The position numbers and the translations under genes are program-made. The notes under the pieces were generated by a model that had not been told where the DNA came from, searched no databases, and was given only the letters and a program-made list of their open reading frames with translations. This document shows positions 1 through 9,034 of a stretch of DNA of 64,000 nt, piece by piece (the stretch's first letter is position 1; each line of letters starts with the position of its first letter). Source of the stretch: Prevotella sp. Lineage in GTDB: Bacteria; Bacteroidota; Bacteroidia; Bacteroidales; Bacteroidaceae. The DNA lies in contig JAKVJW010000002.1 of NCBI GenBank assembly GCA_022486815.1, positions 80,023 through 144,022 of the forward strand, written 5' to 3'.

Positions 1-122
1 AGGCTTTTTATGACATTATGACAGTTGTGCCTTTCAGGCATATTTCTTGCAGAAGAAAAAGTATTAAGCAACTTTGCCTGATAGAAGGTAGAAAGAACAT
101 TTGAGAGTTATAAAAAGAGGAG

Positions 123-170
123 AGGGACAGCAATGAAGTTTTAAAATTCATTGTCCGTCCCTTATTTTTT
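123..170. terminator. bidirectional intrinsic terminator
   Basis: A hairpin pairs AGGGAC (123-128) with GTCCCT (157-162), then AATGAA with TTCATT across a small bulge. It is followed on the plus strand by a T-rich tail and on the minus strand by a run of T after CTCCTC. It lies just past the stop of the minus-strand yhcH-like gene and probably ends that transcript. Bases 1-122 show no gene that I can support. Confidence 0.6.
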
Positions 171-810
171 AGTGGACTTCCACTTTGATGACAACGACGC
201 GCAGATGCTGGTCTGGTTCATCTGTGAGCACTTTGGCAATATGCCAGTCACCGGGGAAGAAGATGTTAAAGTGTCCCGGACAACTTTTGATGAATTTAGT
301 CCGGTCTTTGATATAATCATAATGGATGACATCTTTGGACAGATTGTACTTGCAATTTGCCGTGCTTGTATAATGGTCTATCAGTCCGAAACCTTCTATA
401 CCTTTTACTACATACTGGAAATCAATATGATGGTAATGACTTTCAGAAGCCCTTTTCTTTAAGGAATCATTGATACCATCCTCTACACTTGCTACCATAG
501 TGGTGCCTGCTATAGGATACCGTCCGGCTGGCAGGGTCAGCAAGTCTATATTCTGAAGCCATTGAAACAAGGCTTTCCATTGGGCCGGATTCTTATGATA
601 CTGCTCATAGAAATCTACGGCATTCACACTGGCATCCGGTGAAGCTTTGGTAAAACCGTTTCGCCATTCACCGGAAGCAACCCACTCACGGGCGGTTTTG
701 ATCTGTCTGCAGTCCTGTACATAATGGGTATAATAGCCTTTACTACGGGCATGAACGGAAATTGCCCCTAACAGGATCAGACCAAGAAGAAAAAATCTCT
801 TGATTTTCAT
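169..810 (-). CDS. YhcH/YjgK/YiaL family protein, exported
   Basis: This is a DUF386 (YhcH/YjgK/YiaL) cupin-type protein of 213 residues. Family members are linked to sugar-acid and sialic-acid use; NanQ is a sialic acid anomerase. The start at 810 is chosen because it opens a clean signal peptide (MKIKRFF, a hydrophobic stretch, then a cleavage-like VHA); the longer reading frame adds 16 unlikely residues that overlap a terminator hairpin. Family signatures include the SHYHHIDFQYVVKG stretch and the C-terminal FFPGDWH segment, whose His and Glu residues should bind metal. It is the last gene of the hexuronate operon, separated from uxaB by a strong hairpin, so it may be expressed at a lower level than the genes before it. 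The signal peptide suggests it acts outside the cytoplasm, perhaps on the incoming sugar. The exact substrate is not visible. Confidence 0.85.
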   Translation of the reverse strand: MKIKRFFLLGLILLGAISVHARSKGYYTHYVQDCRQIKTAREWVASGEWRNGFTKASPDASVNAVDFYEQYHKNPAQWKALFQWLQNIDLLTLPAGRYPIAGTTMVASVEDGINDSLKKRASESHYHHIDFQYVVKGIEGFGLIDHYTSTANCKYNLSKDVIHYDYIKDRTKFIKSCPGHFNIFFPGDWHIAKVLTDEPDQHLRVVVIKVEVH

Positions 811-826
811 ATTACTAAAAAATTGA

Positions 827-860
827 AAATGGGGACAGATCCACAGAACTGTCCCCATTT
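827..860 (-). terminator. intrinsic terminator between uxaB and yhcH
   Basis: A perfect 12-bp stem pairs AAATGGGGACAG (827-838) with CTGTCCCCATTT (849-860) around a 10-base loop. Read on the minus strand it is followed by TTTTCAATTTTTT, and the yhcH start codon lies only about 17 bases past the stem. It should end or attenuate the uxaB transcript before yhcH. Confidence 0.75.
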
Positions 861-884
861 ATATTGATCAACTTCTCTGTTGGA

Positions 885-2363
885 TTACAGGATTGTCTTT
901 ACAGCCTCCAGCATTCCCTTCTTCTGAATCAGATCAAGATCCTTCTTGACCAGTGCAGTAAAACCAGGAACAGCATTGAGATCCTCACCCCATACATAGT
1001 CATAGGCAAGTACACCTTCTGCCACTTTCTGGGTGTCACCGGTTGCCCACAGGTCAGTCAGATGCTGCATGATTTTCGGATCGTCCTTCGGTTGGATAAG
1101 CGTACCGTCTTCACGCTTGCCACCTTTATAATAGGTGATGATAGCTGCAAGACCGAATACCAGTCCCTGAGGCAGCTCACCCTTACGCTTCAGATAAATC
1201 TTCACGCCTGGCAGGTCACGTGTATTGTATTTCGGGAAGGAGTTCAGCATGATAGAAGTAACCTGATGGTCTACATATGGGTTGTCGAAACGCTCGATGA
1301 CGTCAGAAGCAAACTTCTTCAGTTCGTCCATCGGCAAGTCGAGGGTTTGCATGAGTTCATCAAACTGTACCTTATGGATATACTTGCCGATAACGGCGTG
1401 CTGGCAGGCATCACGTACGATATTCAGTCCGCTCAGGAATGCAACAGGGGAGAGAACGGTATGAGGACCGTTCAGCAATGTCACCTTACGGGCATGGTAT
1501 GGCTTTTCATCATTTGTGATAAGCACGTGCAGACCGGCTTTCTCAGCTGGAAACTCTGCCCTCAGATCTTCTACAGACATATTCTCAGGTCTCTCTATTA
1601 CCCAGAGGTGGAAACTCTCGGCCTGTACGACCATATTGTCTCTATAAGAGATTCTCTGTTGGATTTCCTTGATTGTCTTACGTGGGAATCCCGGAGTGAT
1701 ACGGTCTACGAGAGTAGCACATACGTAGCAGTCTTCGGTAAACCATTTCTTGAAACCTGCATAGTCACTGCCCATATCGTTCTTCCAGAGTTCGATATAC
1801 TTGTTGATGCAGTCTTTCAGATGATGGCCGTTCAGGAAAATCAACTCACAGGGCATGAGGATCATTCCCTTGGTTGGATCACCGTTGAAGAACTGGTAAC
1901 GATGGAAAAGCAACTGTACCAGTTTGCCGGGATATGAAGAAGCGGGAGTATCTGTAAATTTGCAACTGTCATCGAAGGCAATACCGGCTTCCGTCGTGTT
2001 GGAAACGACAAAACGCATTTCGGGTTGCTCTGCCAGTGCCATGAAGGCTTGATTCTGTGTGTAAGGGTTCAATGCACGGCTCACACAATCTACACGTGTG
2101 ATGGTATTGACAGGTTCTCCATTTTCTCTTCCTTGCAGGTTGACATGATAGAGGCAGTCTTGTCCGTTCAACATATCTACCATTCCGGTAGGGAGGGGCT
2201 CTACGATGACGACACTACTGTTGAAGTCTGTTTTCTGATCCATATTCCAGACGATCCAATCTACAAAACCACGAAGGAAGTTGCCCTCACCAAACTGGAT
2301 GATTCTTTCCGGCATCTCACTCTTCGGAGCGGTACGCTTGTTCAAAGACTTTAATTCTGACAT
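885..2363 (-). CDS. uxaB: tagaturonate reductase (altronate oxidoreductase)
   Basis: UxaB interconverts D-tagaturonate and D-altronate with NAD(H) in the cytoplasm, on the galacturonate branch of hexuronate breakdown. The protein has 492 residues, normal for this long-chain polyol dehydrogenase family. Residues 23-33 (QFGEGNFLRGF) form the N-terminal dinucleotide-binding motif. Residues 293-301 carry the family's catalytic Lys-x4-Asn-x2-His pattern (K293, N298, H301). It follows uxuB on the same strand after a 144-base gap and is followed by a terminator hairpin and a YhcH protein. With uxuA and uxuB upstream, the operon covers both the glucuronate (fructuronate-mannonate) and part of the galacturonate route; an altronate dehydratase and a uronate isomerase are not in the window. 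The start is the only ATG that precedes the nucleotide-binding motif at a normal distance. Confidence 0.93.
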   Translation of the reverse strand: MSELKSLNKRTAPKSEMPERIIQFGEGNFLRGFVDWIVWNMDQKTDFNSSVVIVEPLPTGMVDMLNGQDCLYHVNLQGRENGEPVNTITRVDCVSRALNPYTQNQAFMALAEQPEMRFVVSNTTEAGIAFDDSCKFTDTPASSYPGKLVQLLFHRYQFFNGDPTKGMILMPCELIFLNGHHLKDCINKYIELWKNDMGSDYAGFKKWFTEDCYVCATLVDRITPGFPRKTIKEIQQRISYRDNMVVQAESFHLWVIERPENMSVEDLRAEFPAEKAGLHVLITNDEKPYHARKVTLLNGPHTVLSPVAFLSGLNIVRDACQHAVIGKYIHKVQFDELMQTLDLPMDELKKFASDVIERFDNPYVDHQVTSIMLNSFPKYNTRDLPGVKIYLKRKGELPQGLVFGLAAIITYYKGGKREDGTLIQPKDDPKIMQHLTDLWATGDTQKVAEGVLAYDYVWGEDLNAVPGFTALVKKDLDLIQKKGMLEAVKTIL

Positions 2364-2507
2364 AATTGAATTTTGATTTTTATGTTTTAGATTTTATGTT
2401 TGTTTTTTCAGATTTCCTGCAAAGATAGTAAAATATACATGATCTTTTCTAAGAAAAGCCGTAAATCCCTACGCAAACCTTTGCGAAGAGAATCCAGACA
2501 ATGATTT

Positions 2508-3320
2508 TTACATCGCAAAAGCGTTGAATCCACCGTCAACGACTGCCACTGTTCCGGTAACAAAGGCTGCGGCATTGCTCATCAGATACTGGATCGTGCC
2601 ACAGAGTTCTTCAGGCTTTCCCATCCTGCCAAACGGGGTCTGGCGGATGACATCCTTTCCTCGCTGAGTATAACTGCCGTCTGGATTAGTCAGAAGGGCA
2701 CGGTTCTGGTTGGTGATGAAAAAGCCGGGGGCGATGGCATTCACACGGATACCTTCTCCAAACTTTTTTGCACATTCGGTAGCCATATAGGCTGTAAAAT
2801 TACTGATTCCTGCCTTGGCAGCAGCATAGCCGCAAACTCTTGTCATCGGTCGGAAAGCAGCCATCGAAGAGAAATTGATGATACTCCCTTTTCCTGCCTT
2901 GACCATAGGTTTGAGGAATACCTGTGAAGGAATTACGGTACCCACCAGATTCAGGTTGAGGACCTTCTGAAACTCTTCCGGTTTCAGATCGAAGAAGGTC
3001 TGGTCCGGTGCAATGACTGCTCCAGCCATATTACCGCCGGCAGCATTGAGAAGGGTATCTATCTTTCCGTATTTGGCCAGAATATCTTTGCAGTTTTGCT
3101 CGACGATAGCCTTATTCATTACATCAGTTTTGAAATAAGAAGCCTCACCGCCTGCATTCCTGATGTCATCGACAATCTTCTTTCCGGTATCCTCACGGCG
3201 GCCTAATATAACGACTTTTGCACCTTGGAGGGCCAGGTATTTACCGATAGAGCAGCCCAGTACACCGGTTCCACCCGTGATGACTACTACATAGTCTTTA
3301 ATGTCAAACAGTTCATTCAT
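2508..3320 (-). CDS. uxuB: D-mannonate oxidoreductase (fructuronate reductase), SDR type
   Basis: A short-chain dehydrogenase of 270 residues that should reduce D-fructuronate to D-mannonate with NAD(P)H. The Rossmann motif TGGTGVLG is at residues 15-22, NAAGG near 92-96, the catalytic Ser at about 151 and Tyr165-x3-Lys169 (YAAAK). This is the SDR type used by Bacillus and Bacteroidetes rather than the long-chain UxuB of E. coli. Many SDRs look alike, so the assignment rests on its place directly between uxuA and uxaB on the same strand. The enzyme works immediately before UxuA in the pathway. It belongs to the operon reading from the promoter upstream of uxuA. Confidence 0.88.
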   Translation of the reverse strand: MNELFDIKDYVVVITGGTGVLGCSIGKYLALQGAKVVILGRREDTGKKIVDDIRNAGGEASYFKTDVMNKAIVEQNCKDILAKYGKIDTLLNAAGGNMAGAVIAPDQTFFDLKPEEFQKVLNLNLVGTVIPSQVFLKPMVKAGKGSIINFSSMAAFRPMTRVCGYAAAKAGISNFTAYMATECAKKFGEGIRVNAIAPGFFITNQNRALLTNPDGSYTQRGKDVIRQTPFGRMGKPEELCGTIQYLMSNAAAFVTGTVAVVDGGFNAFAM

Positions 3321-3441
3321 GTTCTTTGTTTTATTGGTTGATTAAAAGTTGAGTAGTTGTTTCCCCTTGCCGGGTATTCAATGGCAAAGGCAAATACAAC
3401 GCTGAATATACAAATATAGGAAACTGAAGGAATCACTCCAT

Positions 3442-4641
3442 TCAATCCAAGAATCCGGGTTGATGATATTGCAGTCCCAGTTCCCGGTCCACAGTGGCTA
3501 TTATTCCCTGTACCTGTCCCATGGCAAACATACGGCCGAGGAAAGAATAACCGGCATTGTATCCTCGCTTATCATCACCCAGCATGGTCATACCATGGTC
3601 TACCCGCATAGGCAACTTTGGATTGGCCTTTTCAAAAATCCTCACGAGTTCAATGAGATTAGCCCTTCCTCCCAGATGACTGGCTTCAGTAAAGTCACCA
3701 TTGGGAAACACATGGCAGGAACGCAGATGGACGAACCAGGTCCTGTCAGCATACTTCCAGGCTAATTTGACAATGTCATTCCGCTCTCCGGCTGAAAGAC
3801 TTCCGGCACAGAAGGTAAGTCCGTTGTGAGGATTATCCACGGCATGAAGAAACCAACTGATGTCTTCGTCACAAGTTATGATACGGGGCAGTCCCAGTAT
3901 CTGAAATGGAGGATCATCCGGATGAACACACATGAACAGGTCATATTTATTGCAGACCGGCATGATCGCTTTCAGAAAGTATTTCATATTCTCACGCAGT
4001 TTTTCCCTGTCTACGCCTTCATAAAGGGAAAGGAGTTTTCTGAAAAGCTGTAAGGGATGTTCATCTCCTTCTTTGATATTACCGGATACGAACCCTTGTG
4101 TCTTTACGATAATATTATCGACGAGCTGGTGATCCTTTTCCGGAGTCATCGTCTGCTTCAGTTTTTCCACTTCTTGTAAGACCACCGTCGACCAGTCTTT
4201 CTCTGCATCCTTGCGTTTCAGAATACAGATGTCGAAGTAAGCAAACTCTGCCTGAGAGAAATAGAGGTTATAAGTGCCGTTAGGATTGAGGTGCATCAGG
4301 TCAGTTCTCGCCCAATCCAGTACGGGCATGAAGTTATAGCAGACCGTATGGATTCCACACTCTGACAGATTCTTCAGACTGACCTTGTAATTCTCGATCA
4401 GATGGTCACGGTCCGGTCCTCCGTATTTGATACTTTCACTTACAGGCAGACTTTCCACCACACTCCAGCGCAACCCATAACTTTCGATGAAGGACTTCAA
4501 GTCATTGATCTTTTCCTTAGTCCAGATTTCCCCGTTAGGTACATCATGCAAGGCGGTGACAATGCCTTCAATGCCGATTTCTTTCAGCATTGGTAAGGTA
4601 ATTTTATCCTTTTTCCCAAACCATCTCCACGTTCTTTCCAT
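3442..4641 (-). CDS. uxuA: mannonate dehydratase
   Basis: UxuA removes water from D-mannonate to give 2-keto-3-deoxygluconate, the point where glucuronate breakdown joins the KDG pathway. The 399-residue product matches the family along its whole length, beginning MERTWRWFGKKDKI. It keeps the metal-binding landmarks of this TIM-barrel enzyme: HPDDPP near residue 244, the HLRSCHVFPNGDF stretch, and a final HGxTMLGDDK segment that lines the Mn2+/Fe2+ site. It is the first gene of the minus-strand run uxuA-uxuB-uxaB-yhcH. A TAACTTTG -7 box lies about 100 bases upstream. No truncation or odd residue is seen. Confidence 0.95.
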   Translation of the reverse strand: MERTWRWFGKKDKITLPMLKEIGIEGIVTALHDVPNGEIWTKEKINDLKSFIESYGLRWSVVESLPVSESIKYGGPDRDHLIENYKVSLKNLSECGIHTVCYNFMPVLDWARTDLMHLNPNGTYNLYFSQAEFAYFDICILKRKDAEKDWSTVVLQEVEKLKQTMTPEKDHQLVDNIIVKTQGFVSGNIKEGDEHPLQLFRKLLSLYEGVDREKLRENMKYFLKAIMPVCNKYDLFMCVHPDDPPFQILGLPRIITCDEDISWFLHAVDNPHNGLTFCAGSLSAGERNDIVKLAWKYADRTWFVHLRSCHVFPNGDFTEASHLGGRANLIELVRIFEKANPKLPMRVDHGMTMLGDDKRGYNAGYSFLGRMFAMGQVQGIIATVDRELGLQYHQPGFLD

Positions 4642-4741
4642 AGGTTTTATTGTCTTAAAGTAATTGTTTCTTCATGTTTTGTTTTAGTCATATAGACCTC
4701 CGGAAAAATTGGAAAATTCATAAACCAATCTTTTCGGCAAA

Positions 4742-4749
4742 CAAAGTTA
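4742..4749 (-). promoter_or_regulatory. -7 box for the uxuA operon
   Basis: On the minus strand the sequence reads TAACTTTG, matching the Bacteroidetes TAnnTTTG -7 element, about 93 bases before uxuA. No clear TTTG -33 box lies at the usual distance, so an activator may be needed. It is divergent from, and close to, the promoter at 4791-4821. Confidence 0.5.
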
Positions 4750-4790
4750 CTAAAAATATTGAGAAGTCGCTTTCTTTTATTCCGGAAATC

Positions 4791-4821
4791 TTGCAGAATC
4801 CGGAGAAAAACCTTATCTTTG
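4791..4821 (+). promoter_or_regulatory. Bacteroidetes promoter for the 4837 gene
   Basis: TTG (4791-4793) as the -33 element is followed, after about 20 bases, by TATCTTTG (4814-4821) as the -7 element. Transcription should begin near 4827, which rules out the upstream in-frame ATG at 4759 and favours 4837 or 4843 as the start of the next gene. Confidence 0.6.
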
Positions 4822-4836
4822 GGCAAAAAGAAGAGA

Positions 4837-5538
4837 ATGATCATGGAAAAAATAACACCGGATAATTTTGATAACCTTTATTTGGACCCTGTTGAACAGC
4901 AGCAGATCGATTTGTTTGTCTGCCGCGAAATGGAACGGCAGGTCCACCGCTACATCAAGGCAATGTCTGGTTCCAAGAAAAGCATGGAATGCTTCATCGA
5001 CCGGCTGTCCAAACTCAGCCTTCCACAGAAGGAAGAGGCTATTGCCCGGTATATTGATCTGAACAGAAAGATTATTGATGGACTCGACTGGAAAATCATC
5101 CTGACACGGTCCGTGGCCAATTATTGTGACACCTTTGCCTATCTCATTGCTCTTATCCAGAACAAACGCAAGATGGTCTATTATCTGCAGCATATCAAGC
5201 AGACTTACATCAAATACCATTCTGTATTTGAAATCAATGGCAAATTTGGGATAAAAGATCACGAAGGAAAAGTTGTCATTCCTGCTGAATATGACTTCCT
5301 TCGGACTCCATACGTCTATGTTGATGACTTGTCTATGGTCCCGGTCATCGCGGAGAAGAATGGGAAAATGGGACTCATCCTGCCTGACTATCACAATACG
5401 GTGGCAGTAGACTTTATCTATGATGATATCTCCCTGAGAGATGAATACCCTTATTTCGAAGCACGAAAAGGTAAGAAAAAGGGGATATTGGATACCAATG
5501 GCAGATTCGAAGAGTATGCATCTGATCCAGCTGAATGA
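4837..5538 (+). CDS. WG-repeat-like cytoplasmic protein of unknown function
   Basis: A soluble protein of 233 residues. The C-terminal half contains repeating units of the form NGKFGIKDHEGKVVIPAEYD, NGKMGLILPDYHNTVAVDFIYD and KKGILDTNGRF. These match the WG/KWG beta-repeat pattern (gly-aromatic core, then a predicted turn with I/V-P-A/Y). The N-terminal half is charged and helical and I do not recognise it. The start at 4837 is preferred over 4759 because a good promoter (TATCTTTG at 4814) lies between the two; 4843 is equally possible. It is divergent from uxuA and followed by a separately promoted AraC-type gene. No catalytic residues or localisation signal are visible, so a binding role is only a guess. 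Confidence 0.72.
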   Translation: MIMEKITPDNFDNLYLDPVEQQQIDLFVCREMERQVHRYIKAMSGSKKSMECFIDRLSKLSLPQKEEAIARYIDLNRKIIDGLDWKIILTRSVANYCDTFAYLIALIQNKRKMVYYLQHIKQTYIKYHSVFEINGKFGIKDHEGKVVIPAEYDFLRTPYVYVDDLSMVPVIAEKNGKMGLILPDYHNTVAVDFIYDDISLRDEYPYFEARKGKKKGILDTNGRFEEYASDPAE

Positions 5539-5732
5539 GATAAGGGGGACTCAAAAATTCCGAATACCAAATAAAACATAAAATCTGACTTTAATCTTTT
5601 TATCATTTCATGCAAACGGATGAAACAGAATGATCAAACAGCAGAAAAAGTGGTGGATTGATGCCCAAAATAGACTTTAAAGAATCTTTTTTTGCAAATA
5701 TATTAAGAATTTGTAAAAATATGTTATTTCTG

Positions 5733-5764
5733 CTTGTTTTGTAAAAAATTAGTTCGTATATTTG
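5733..5764 (+). promoter_or_regulatory. promoter for the AraC-type gene and downstream operon
   Basis: CTTG (5733-5736) and TATATTTG (5757-5764) are separated by 20 bases, the normal spacing for Bacteroidetes sigma factor promoters. The first ATG of the AraC-type gene is 46 bases further on. The stretch 5539-5732 is AT-rich and shows no gene. Confidence 0.55.
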
Positions 5765-5809
5765 TCCTAGTACTAAATAAAAGGTTGACTTTCTAGAAAT
5801 ATAAAGATT

Positions 5810-6286
5810 ATGGGAAAATATAATATCACGGTGAGAAAGGACAAAGAGGTGGCTTACCGTACTCTGGTCAGCCCCAGAATGATGGAAGAACTCAAGCAAA
5901 AGATTCTTGAGGTCGTTCTCATTCAGAAAAAATATAAGGATAAAGATTATTCTGCAAAAAAATTGGCAAAGGATTTAGGAACGAACACACGATACATTTC
6001 AGCTGTAGTAAATGTGAAGTTCCACATGAATTACACATCATTTGTCAATAAGTTTCGTATCGAGGAGGCCATGTCTCTTCTTGTAGATCATCGTCACAAT
6101 GACCTGAATATGGAAGATATATCAGACATGGTCGGCTTTTCTAACAGACAATCTTTTTATGCATCTTTTTATAAGATCAATGGCTGCACCCCTAGGGAGT
6201 ATAAGATGCGCAATATTGCGTGGCATCCCTCAATCAAAGACAAGAAGAAAAAGGGTGGGAAGAAGTCAGTAAAGGCAAATGCATAA
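5810..6286 (+). CDS. AraC-type helix-turn-helix regulator, single domain
   Basis: A 158-residue DNA-binding protein with an AraC/XylS-type double helix-turn-helix. The first helix-turn-helix falls around residues 45-70 (KKLAKDLGTNTRYISAVVN), the second around 95-125 (MEDISDMVGFSNRQSFYASF), followed by the family's closing G-x-T-P-R-E-Y-K. There is no sensor domain; the N-terminal 35 residues are short and charged, and the C-terminus is a Lys-rich tail. Such single-domain forms are common in Bacteroidetes. The stop codon sits 4 bases before the likely start of the peptidase gene, so both are probably co-transcribed from the promoter at 5733-5764. The regulated target cannot be read from the sequence; autoregulation of the operon is possible. 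Confidence 0.85.
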   Translation: MGKYNITVRKDKEVAYRTLVSPRMMEELKQKILEVVLIQKKYKDKDYSAKKLAKDLGTNTRYISAVVNVKFHMNYTSFVNKFRIEEAMSLLVDHRHNDLNMEDISDMVGFSNRQSFYASFYKINGCTPREYKMRNIAWHPSIKDKKKKGGKKSVKANA

Positions 6287-6290
6287 AAAA

Positions 6291-8243
6291 ATGGAACTGA
6301 AAAAATTCGAATTTGCAAACGAAAAGTTTGCAGATCTACAACTTCTGCGTTATCAACTTAATGGTTTTAATGATCTTTCTCTTACTCAGAAATGCTATGT
6401 CTACTGTTTGTCAAAAGCAGCTCTTTACGGAAGGGACATCACTTTTGACCAACAGGGCAAGTATAATCTTCGCATCCGCAAGACTCTGGAAACCGTTGTC
6501 GCTTCCTATAGCGGCTCACATGATGATCCGGACTTTATAGCTCTGGAGACTTATCTGAAGAGGGTCTGGTTTTCCAATGGGATCTATCATCATTATAACT
6601 GTGAGAAATTTATTCCCGGGTTTTCGAGGGATTTCCTCTGTGATGAAATCCTGAAGATAAATCCAAATGATTTACCATTGCATCCCGGTGAAAGCGTGGA
6701 AGCATTCATGAAGGAGATTTTTCCGGTCATCTTTAATCCGGATATTCTTCCGAAACGCGTTAACCAGGCTCCGGGTGTGGATCTGGTCAAGACCTCTGCA
6801 TGCAACTTCTATGAGGGTATCACCCAACAGGAAGTGGAAAACTACTATTCACAGAAAAAGACCGATGAATATGAGCAACCGTCATGGGGGCTCAACTCTA
6901 AGCTCATCAAGCATGACGGGAAAATAGAAGAACAGGTATGGAAAGTTGACGGCCTCTATGGTCCGGCAATCCAAAAGATCGTGGACTGGTTGCTTAAAGC
7001 CCGTGACTTTGCCGAGAATGAAGAACAGAAAAAGGTCATTGATCTTCTGGTGAAATATTACCGTACAGGAGACCTTCGCGATTTTGACCGGTTCTCGATT
7101 GAATGGGTCAGCCAGCATGATGGGGAAGTTGATTTCATCAATGGCTTTATCGAAGTATACGGAGACCCTCTGGGACTGAAAGGTACATGGGAGGGATTCG
7201 TAGAGTATAAAGATCCCATCGCTACCAGGCGCACACGGATTATCTCTGAAAATGCACAGTGGTTTGAAGACCATTCACCGGTGGATCCGCGGTTCCGCAA
7301 GCCGCACGTCAAGGGTGTCACGGCAAATGTGGTCTGTGCTGCTATGCTGGGAGGTGATGAGTATCCCTCTTCCGCCATCGGAATCAATCTGCCGAATGCA
7401 GACTGGATTCGGGCAGAGAAGGGCAGCAAGAGTGTAACGATCGGAAATCTGACAGAAGCCTATAACCAGGCTGCCAAAGGGAATGGATTCATGGAAGAAT
7501 TCGTGATTGATCAACCTACTGTTGACTCAATCAGAAAATATGGAGACCTGACTGATGATCTGCATACCGATTTGCATGAATGTCTGGGACACGGCAGCGG
7601 ACAACTGTTACCGGGTACGGACCCGAATGCACTCAAAGCGTACGGCAATACCATTGAGGAGGCAAGAGCTGATCTGTTCGGCTTGTATTACATTGCTGAC
7701 CCGAAATTGGTAGACCTGGGCCTTCTTCCTGACGGGGAGGCTTATAAAAGCCAGTATTATACGTACCTGATGAATGGCGCACTCACTCAATGTATGCGCA
7801 TCAGACCGGGACAGGATATTGAGGAGGCTCACATGAGAAACCGGGCCCTGATAGCCAACTGGGTTCTTGAACGTGCGGGCGGTGCTGCTGAGATTGTGGA
7901 ACAGGATGAAAAGCATTACCTTAAAGTAAATGATTATAGTGCACTGCGTGGCCTGTTTGCCAAACTTCTGGCTGAAATACAGCGGATCAAGAGTGAGGGT
8001 GATTATCAGGCTGCCAGACAACTCGTCGAGCAGTATGGTGTAAAGATCGATCCGACCATACACAAAGAGATTCGGGAACGTTATGCACAACTCCATATTG
8101 CTCCTTACAAAGGATTTATTAATCCCAAATTTCAGTTGGTCCGTGATTCGAAAGGAACGGTCACTGATGTAGAAGTCAATTACACCGAAGGTTATGCAGA
8201 ACAGATGTTGCGCTATTCCCGTGATTACGCAACATTAGTATGA
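6291..8243 (+). CDS. dipeptidyl-peptidase III (M49 zinc peptidase)
   Basis: An M49-family zinc metallopeptidase that removes dipeptides from the N-terminus of short peptides. The zinc motif H-E-C-L-G-H is present (HExxGH with one inserted residue, the M49 hallmark; residues about 429-434 from this start), followed 22 residues later by EEARAD with the third zinc ligand Glu. Length, about 650 residues, is normal. There is no signal peptide, so the enzyme should be cytoplasmic. The start at 6291 (MELKKFEFA) is preferred over 6279, which would overlap the upstream gene by 8 bases. It sits between an AraC-type gene and an AlkD-like gene, 13 bases before the latter, so it probably belongs to the same transcript. 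A role in peptide recycling is inferred. Confidence 0.92.
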   Translation: MELKKFEFANEKFADLQLLRYQLNGFNDLSLTQKCYVYCLSKAALYGRDITFDQQGKYNLRIRKTLETVVASYSGSHDDPDFIALETYLKRVWFSNGIYHHYNCEKFIPGFSRDFLCDEILKINPNDLPLHPGESVEAFMKEIFPVIFNPDILPKRVNQAPGVDLVKTSACNFYEGITQQEVENYYSQKKTDEYEQPSWGLNSKLIKHDGKIEEQVWKVDGLYGPAIQKIVDWLLKARDFAENEEQKKVIDLLVKYYRTGDLRDFDRFSIEWVSQHDGEVDFINGFIEVYGDPLGLKGTWEGFVEYKDPIATRRTRIISENAQWFEDHSPVDPRFRKPHVKGVTANVVCAAMLGGDEYPSSAIGINLPNADWIRAEKGSKSVTIGNLTEAYNQAAKGNGFMEEFVIDQPTVDSIRKYGDLTDDLHTDLHECLGHGSGQLLPGTDPNALKAYGNTIEEARADLFGLYYIADPKLVDLGLLPDGEAYKSQYYTYLMNGALTQCMRIRPGQDIEEAHMRNRALIANWVLERAGGAAEIVEQDEKHYLKVNDYSALRGLFAKLLAEIQRIKSEGDYQAARQLVEQYGVKIDPTIHKEIRERYAQLHIAPYKGFINPKFQLVRDSKGTVTDVEVNYTEGYAEQMLRYSRDYATLV

Positions 8244-8256
8244 GAGAATTACCGTT

Positions 8257-8874
8257 ATGAAAGAAGATACAAAGGAAAAGTTGAATGCCATCAAGCGTTC
8301 CTTCCGACTGCGGATGAACCGGCCTGCTGCTGATTCCATGCGCGAGAAGGGACTGGACTACAAAGTCAACTGGGGTGTCAATTTTGTTGAGTTGAAGAAG
8401 ATGGCAGGGGAGTATGGTAAAGATTATGATCTGGCCATCGAACTCTGGAAGGAAGATATACGGGAATGCAAGATCCTGGCTACGCTGATGATGCCACCGG
8501 AAAAGATGCTTCCCGATATCGTTGATGTATGGATGGAACAGATCCGGGGTCAGGAAATGGCAGAAATGATAGCCTTCAACCTGTTGCAGTATGTCGATTA
8601 TGCCCCAATGCTCGCTTACCAGTATATAGCTTCGGACAAGGAAACCTATCAGGTTACCGGCTATTCACTACTCGCACGACTGTTCATGAAAGGACAGGAG
8701 CCCAATTCACGCGGTATCAATGAATATCTTGATCAGACAGTAGCAGCATTGCAGAACAAGTCATTGGGTGTACGCCATGCTGCAGCCAATTGTGCCCGCC
8801 GTTTTGCCCAGTTGGGTGAGATTTATTCCCGCATGGCCAAGGCAGCTTTAAAAGGTCTCATTGAAATATATTGA
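8257..8874 (+). CDS. AlkD-like DNA alkylation repair / HEAT-repeat protein
   Basis: A 205-residue, almost wholly helical protein resembling the DNA alkylation repair (AlkD/AlkC-type) HEAT-repeat family. Recognisable stretches include MAGEYGKDYDLAIELWKEDIRECKILATLMM near the N-terminus, the usual AlkD-type repeat in which a short-helix pair carries a conserved ARElR/K-like surface, and the C-terminal RHAAANCARRFAQLGE repeat. Family members bind DNA and some excise alkylated bases; which residue would act here cannot be assigned with confidence. It follows the peptidase gene by 13 bases and is closed by a strong terminator, so it is the last gene of the three-gene run. A purely structural HEAT protein is the alternative. 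Confidence 0.75.
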   Translation: MKEDTKEKLNAIKRSFRLRMNRPAADSMREKGLDYKVNWGVNFVELKKMAGEYGKDYDLAIELWKEDIRECKILATLMMPPEKMLPDIVDVWMEQIRGQEMAEMIAFNLLQYVDYAPMLAYQYIASDKETYQVTGYSLLARLFMKGQEPNSRGINEYLDQTVAALQNKSLGVRHAAANCARRFAQLGEIYSRMAKAALKGLIEIY

Positions 8875-8930
8875 AAAGTTGACTGTAAAACAAGTAGAGA
8901 ATTTTGCGACTGACTACCTGTTATAAATTG

Positions 8931-8970
8931 AATGGCAACCAGCAAAATAAAAGAGCTGGTTGCCATTCTT
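8931..8970. terminator. bidirectional intrinsic terminator
   Basis: A perfect 13-bp stem pairs AATGGCAACCAGC (8931-8943) with GCTGGTTGCCATT (8955-8967). It lies between converging genes (AlkD-like on plus, short-chain dehydrogenase on minus) and likely serves both. Confidence 0.75.
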
Positions 8971-9034
8971 TGTCTGTAGACATTTGCTATGTGAATTGCA
9001 TATAGCAAATATAACGAATTTATTTCTGTCTTTT

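Noticed and set aside
864..1937. Long plus-strand open frame (357 codons) opposite uxaB
   Set aside because: It is the antisense shadow of a clear tagaturonate reductase; its translation has no recognisable motif.
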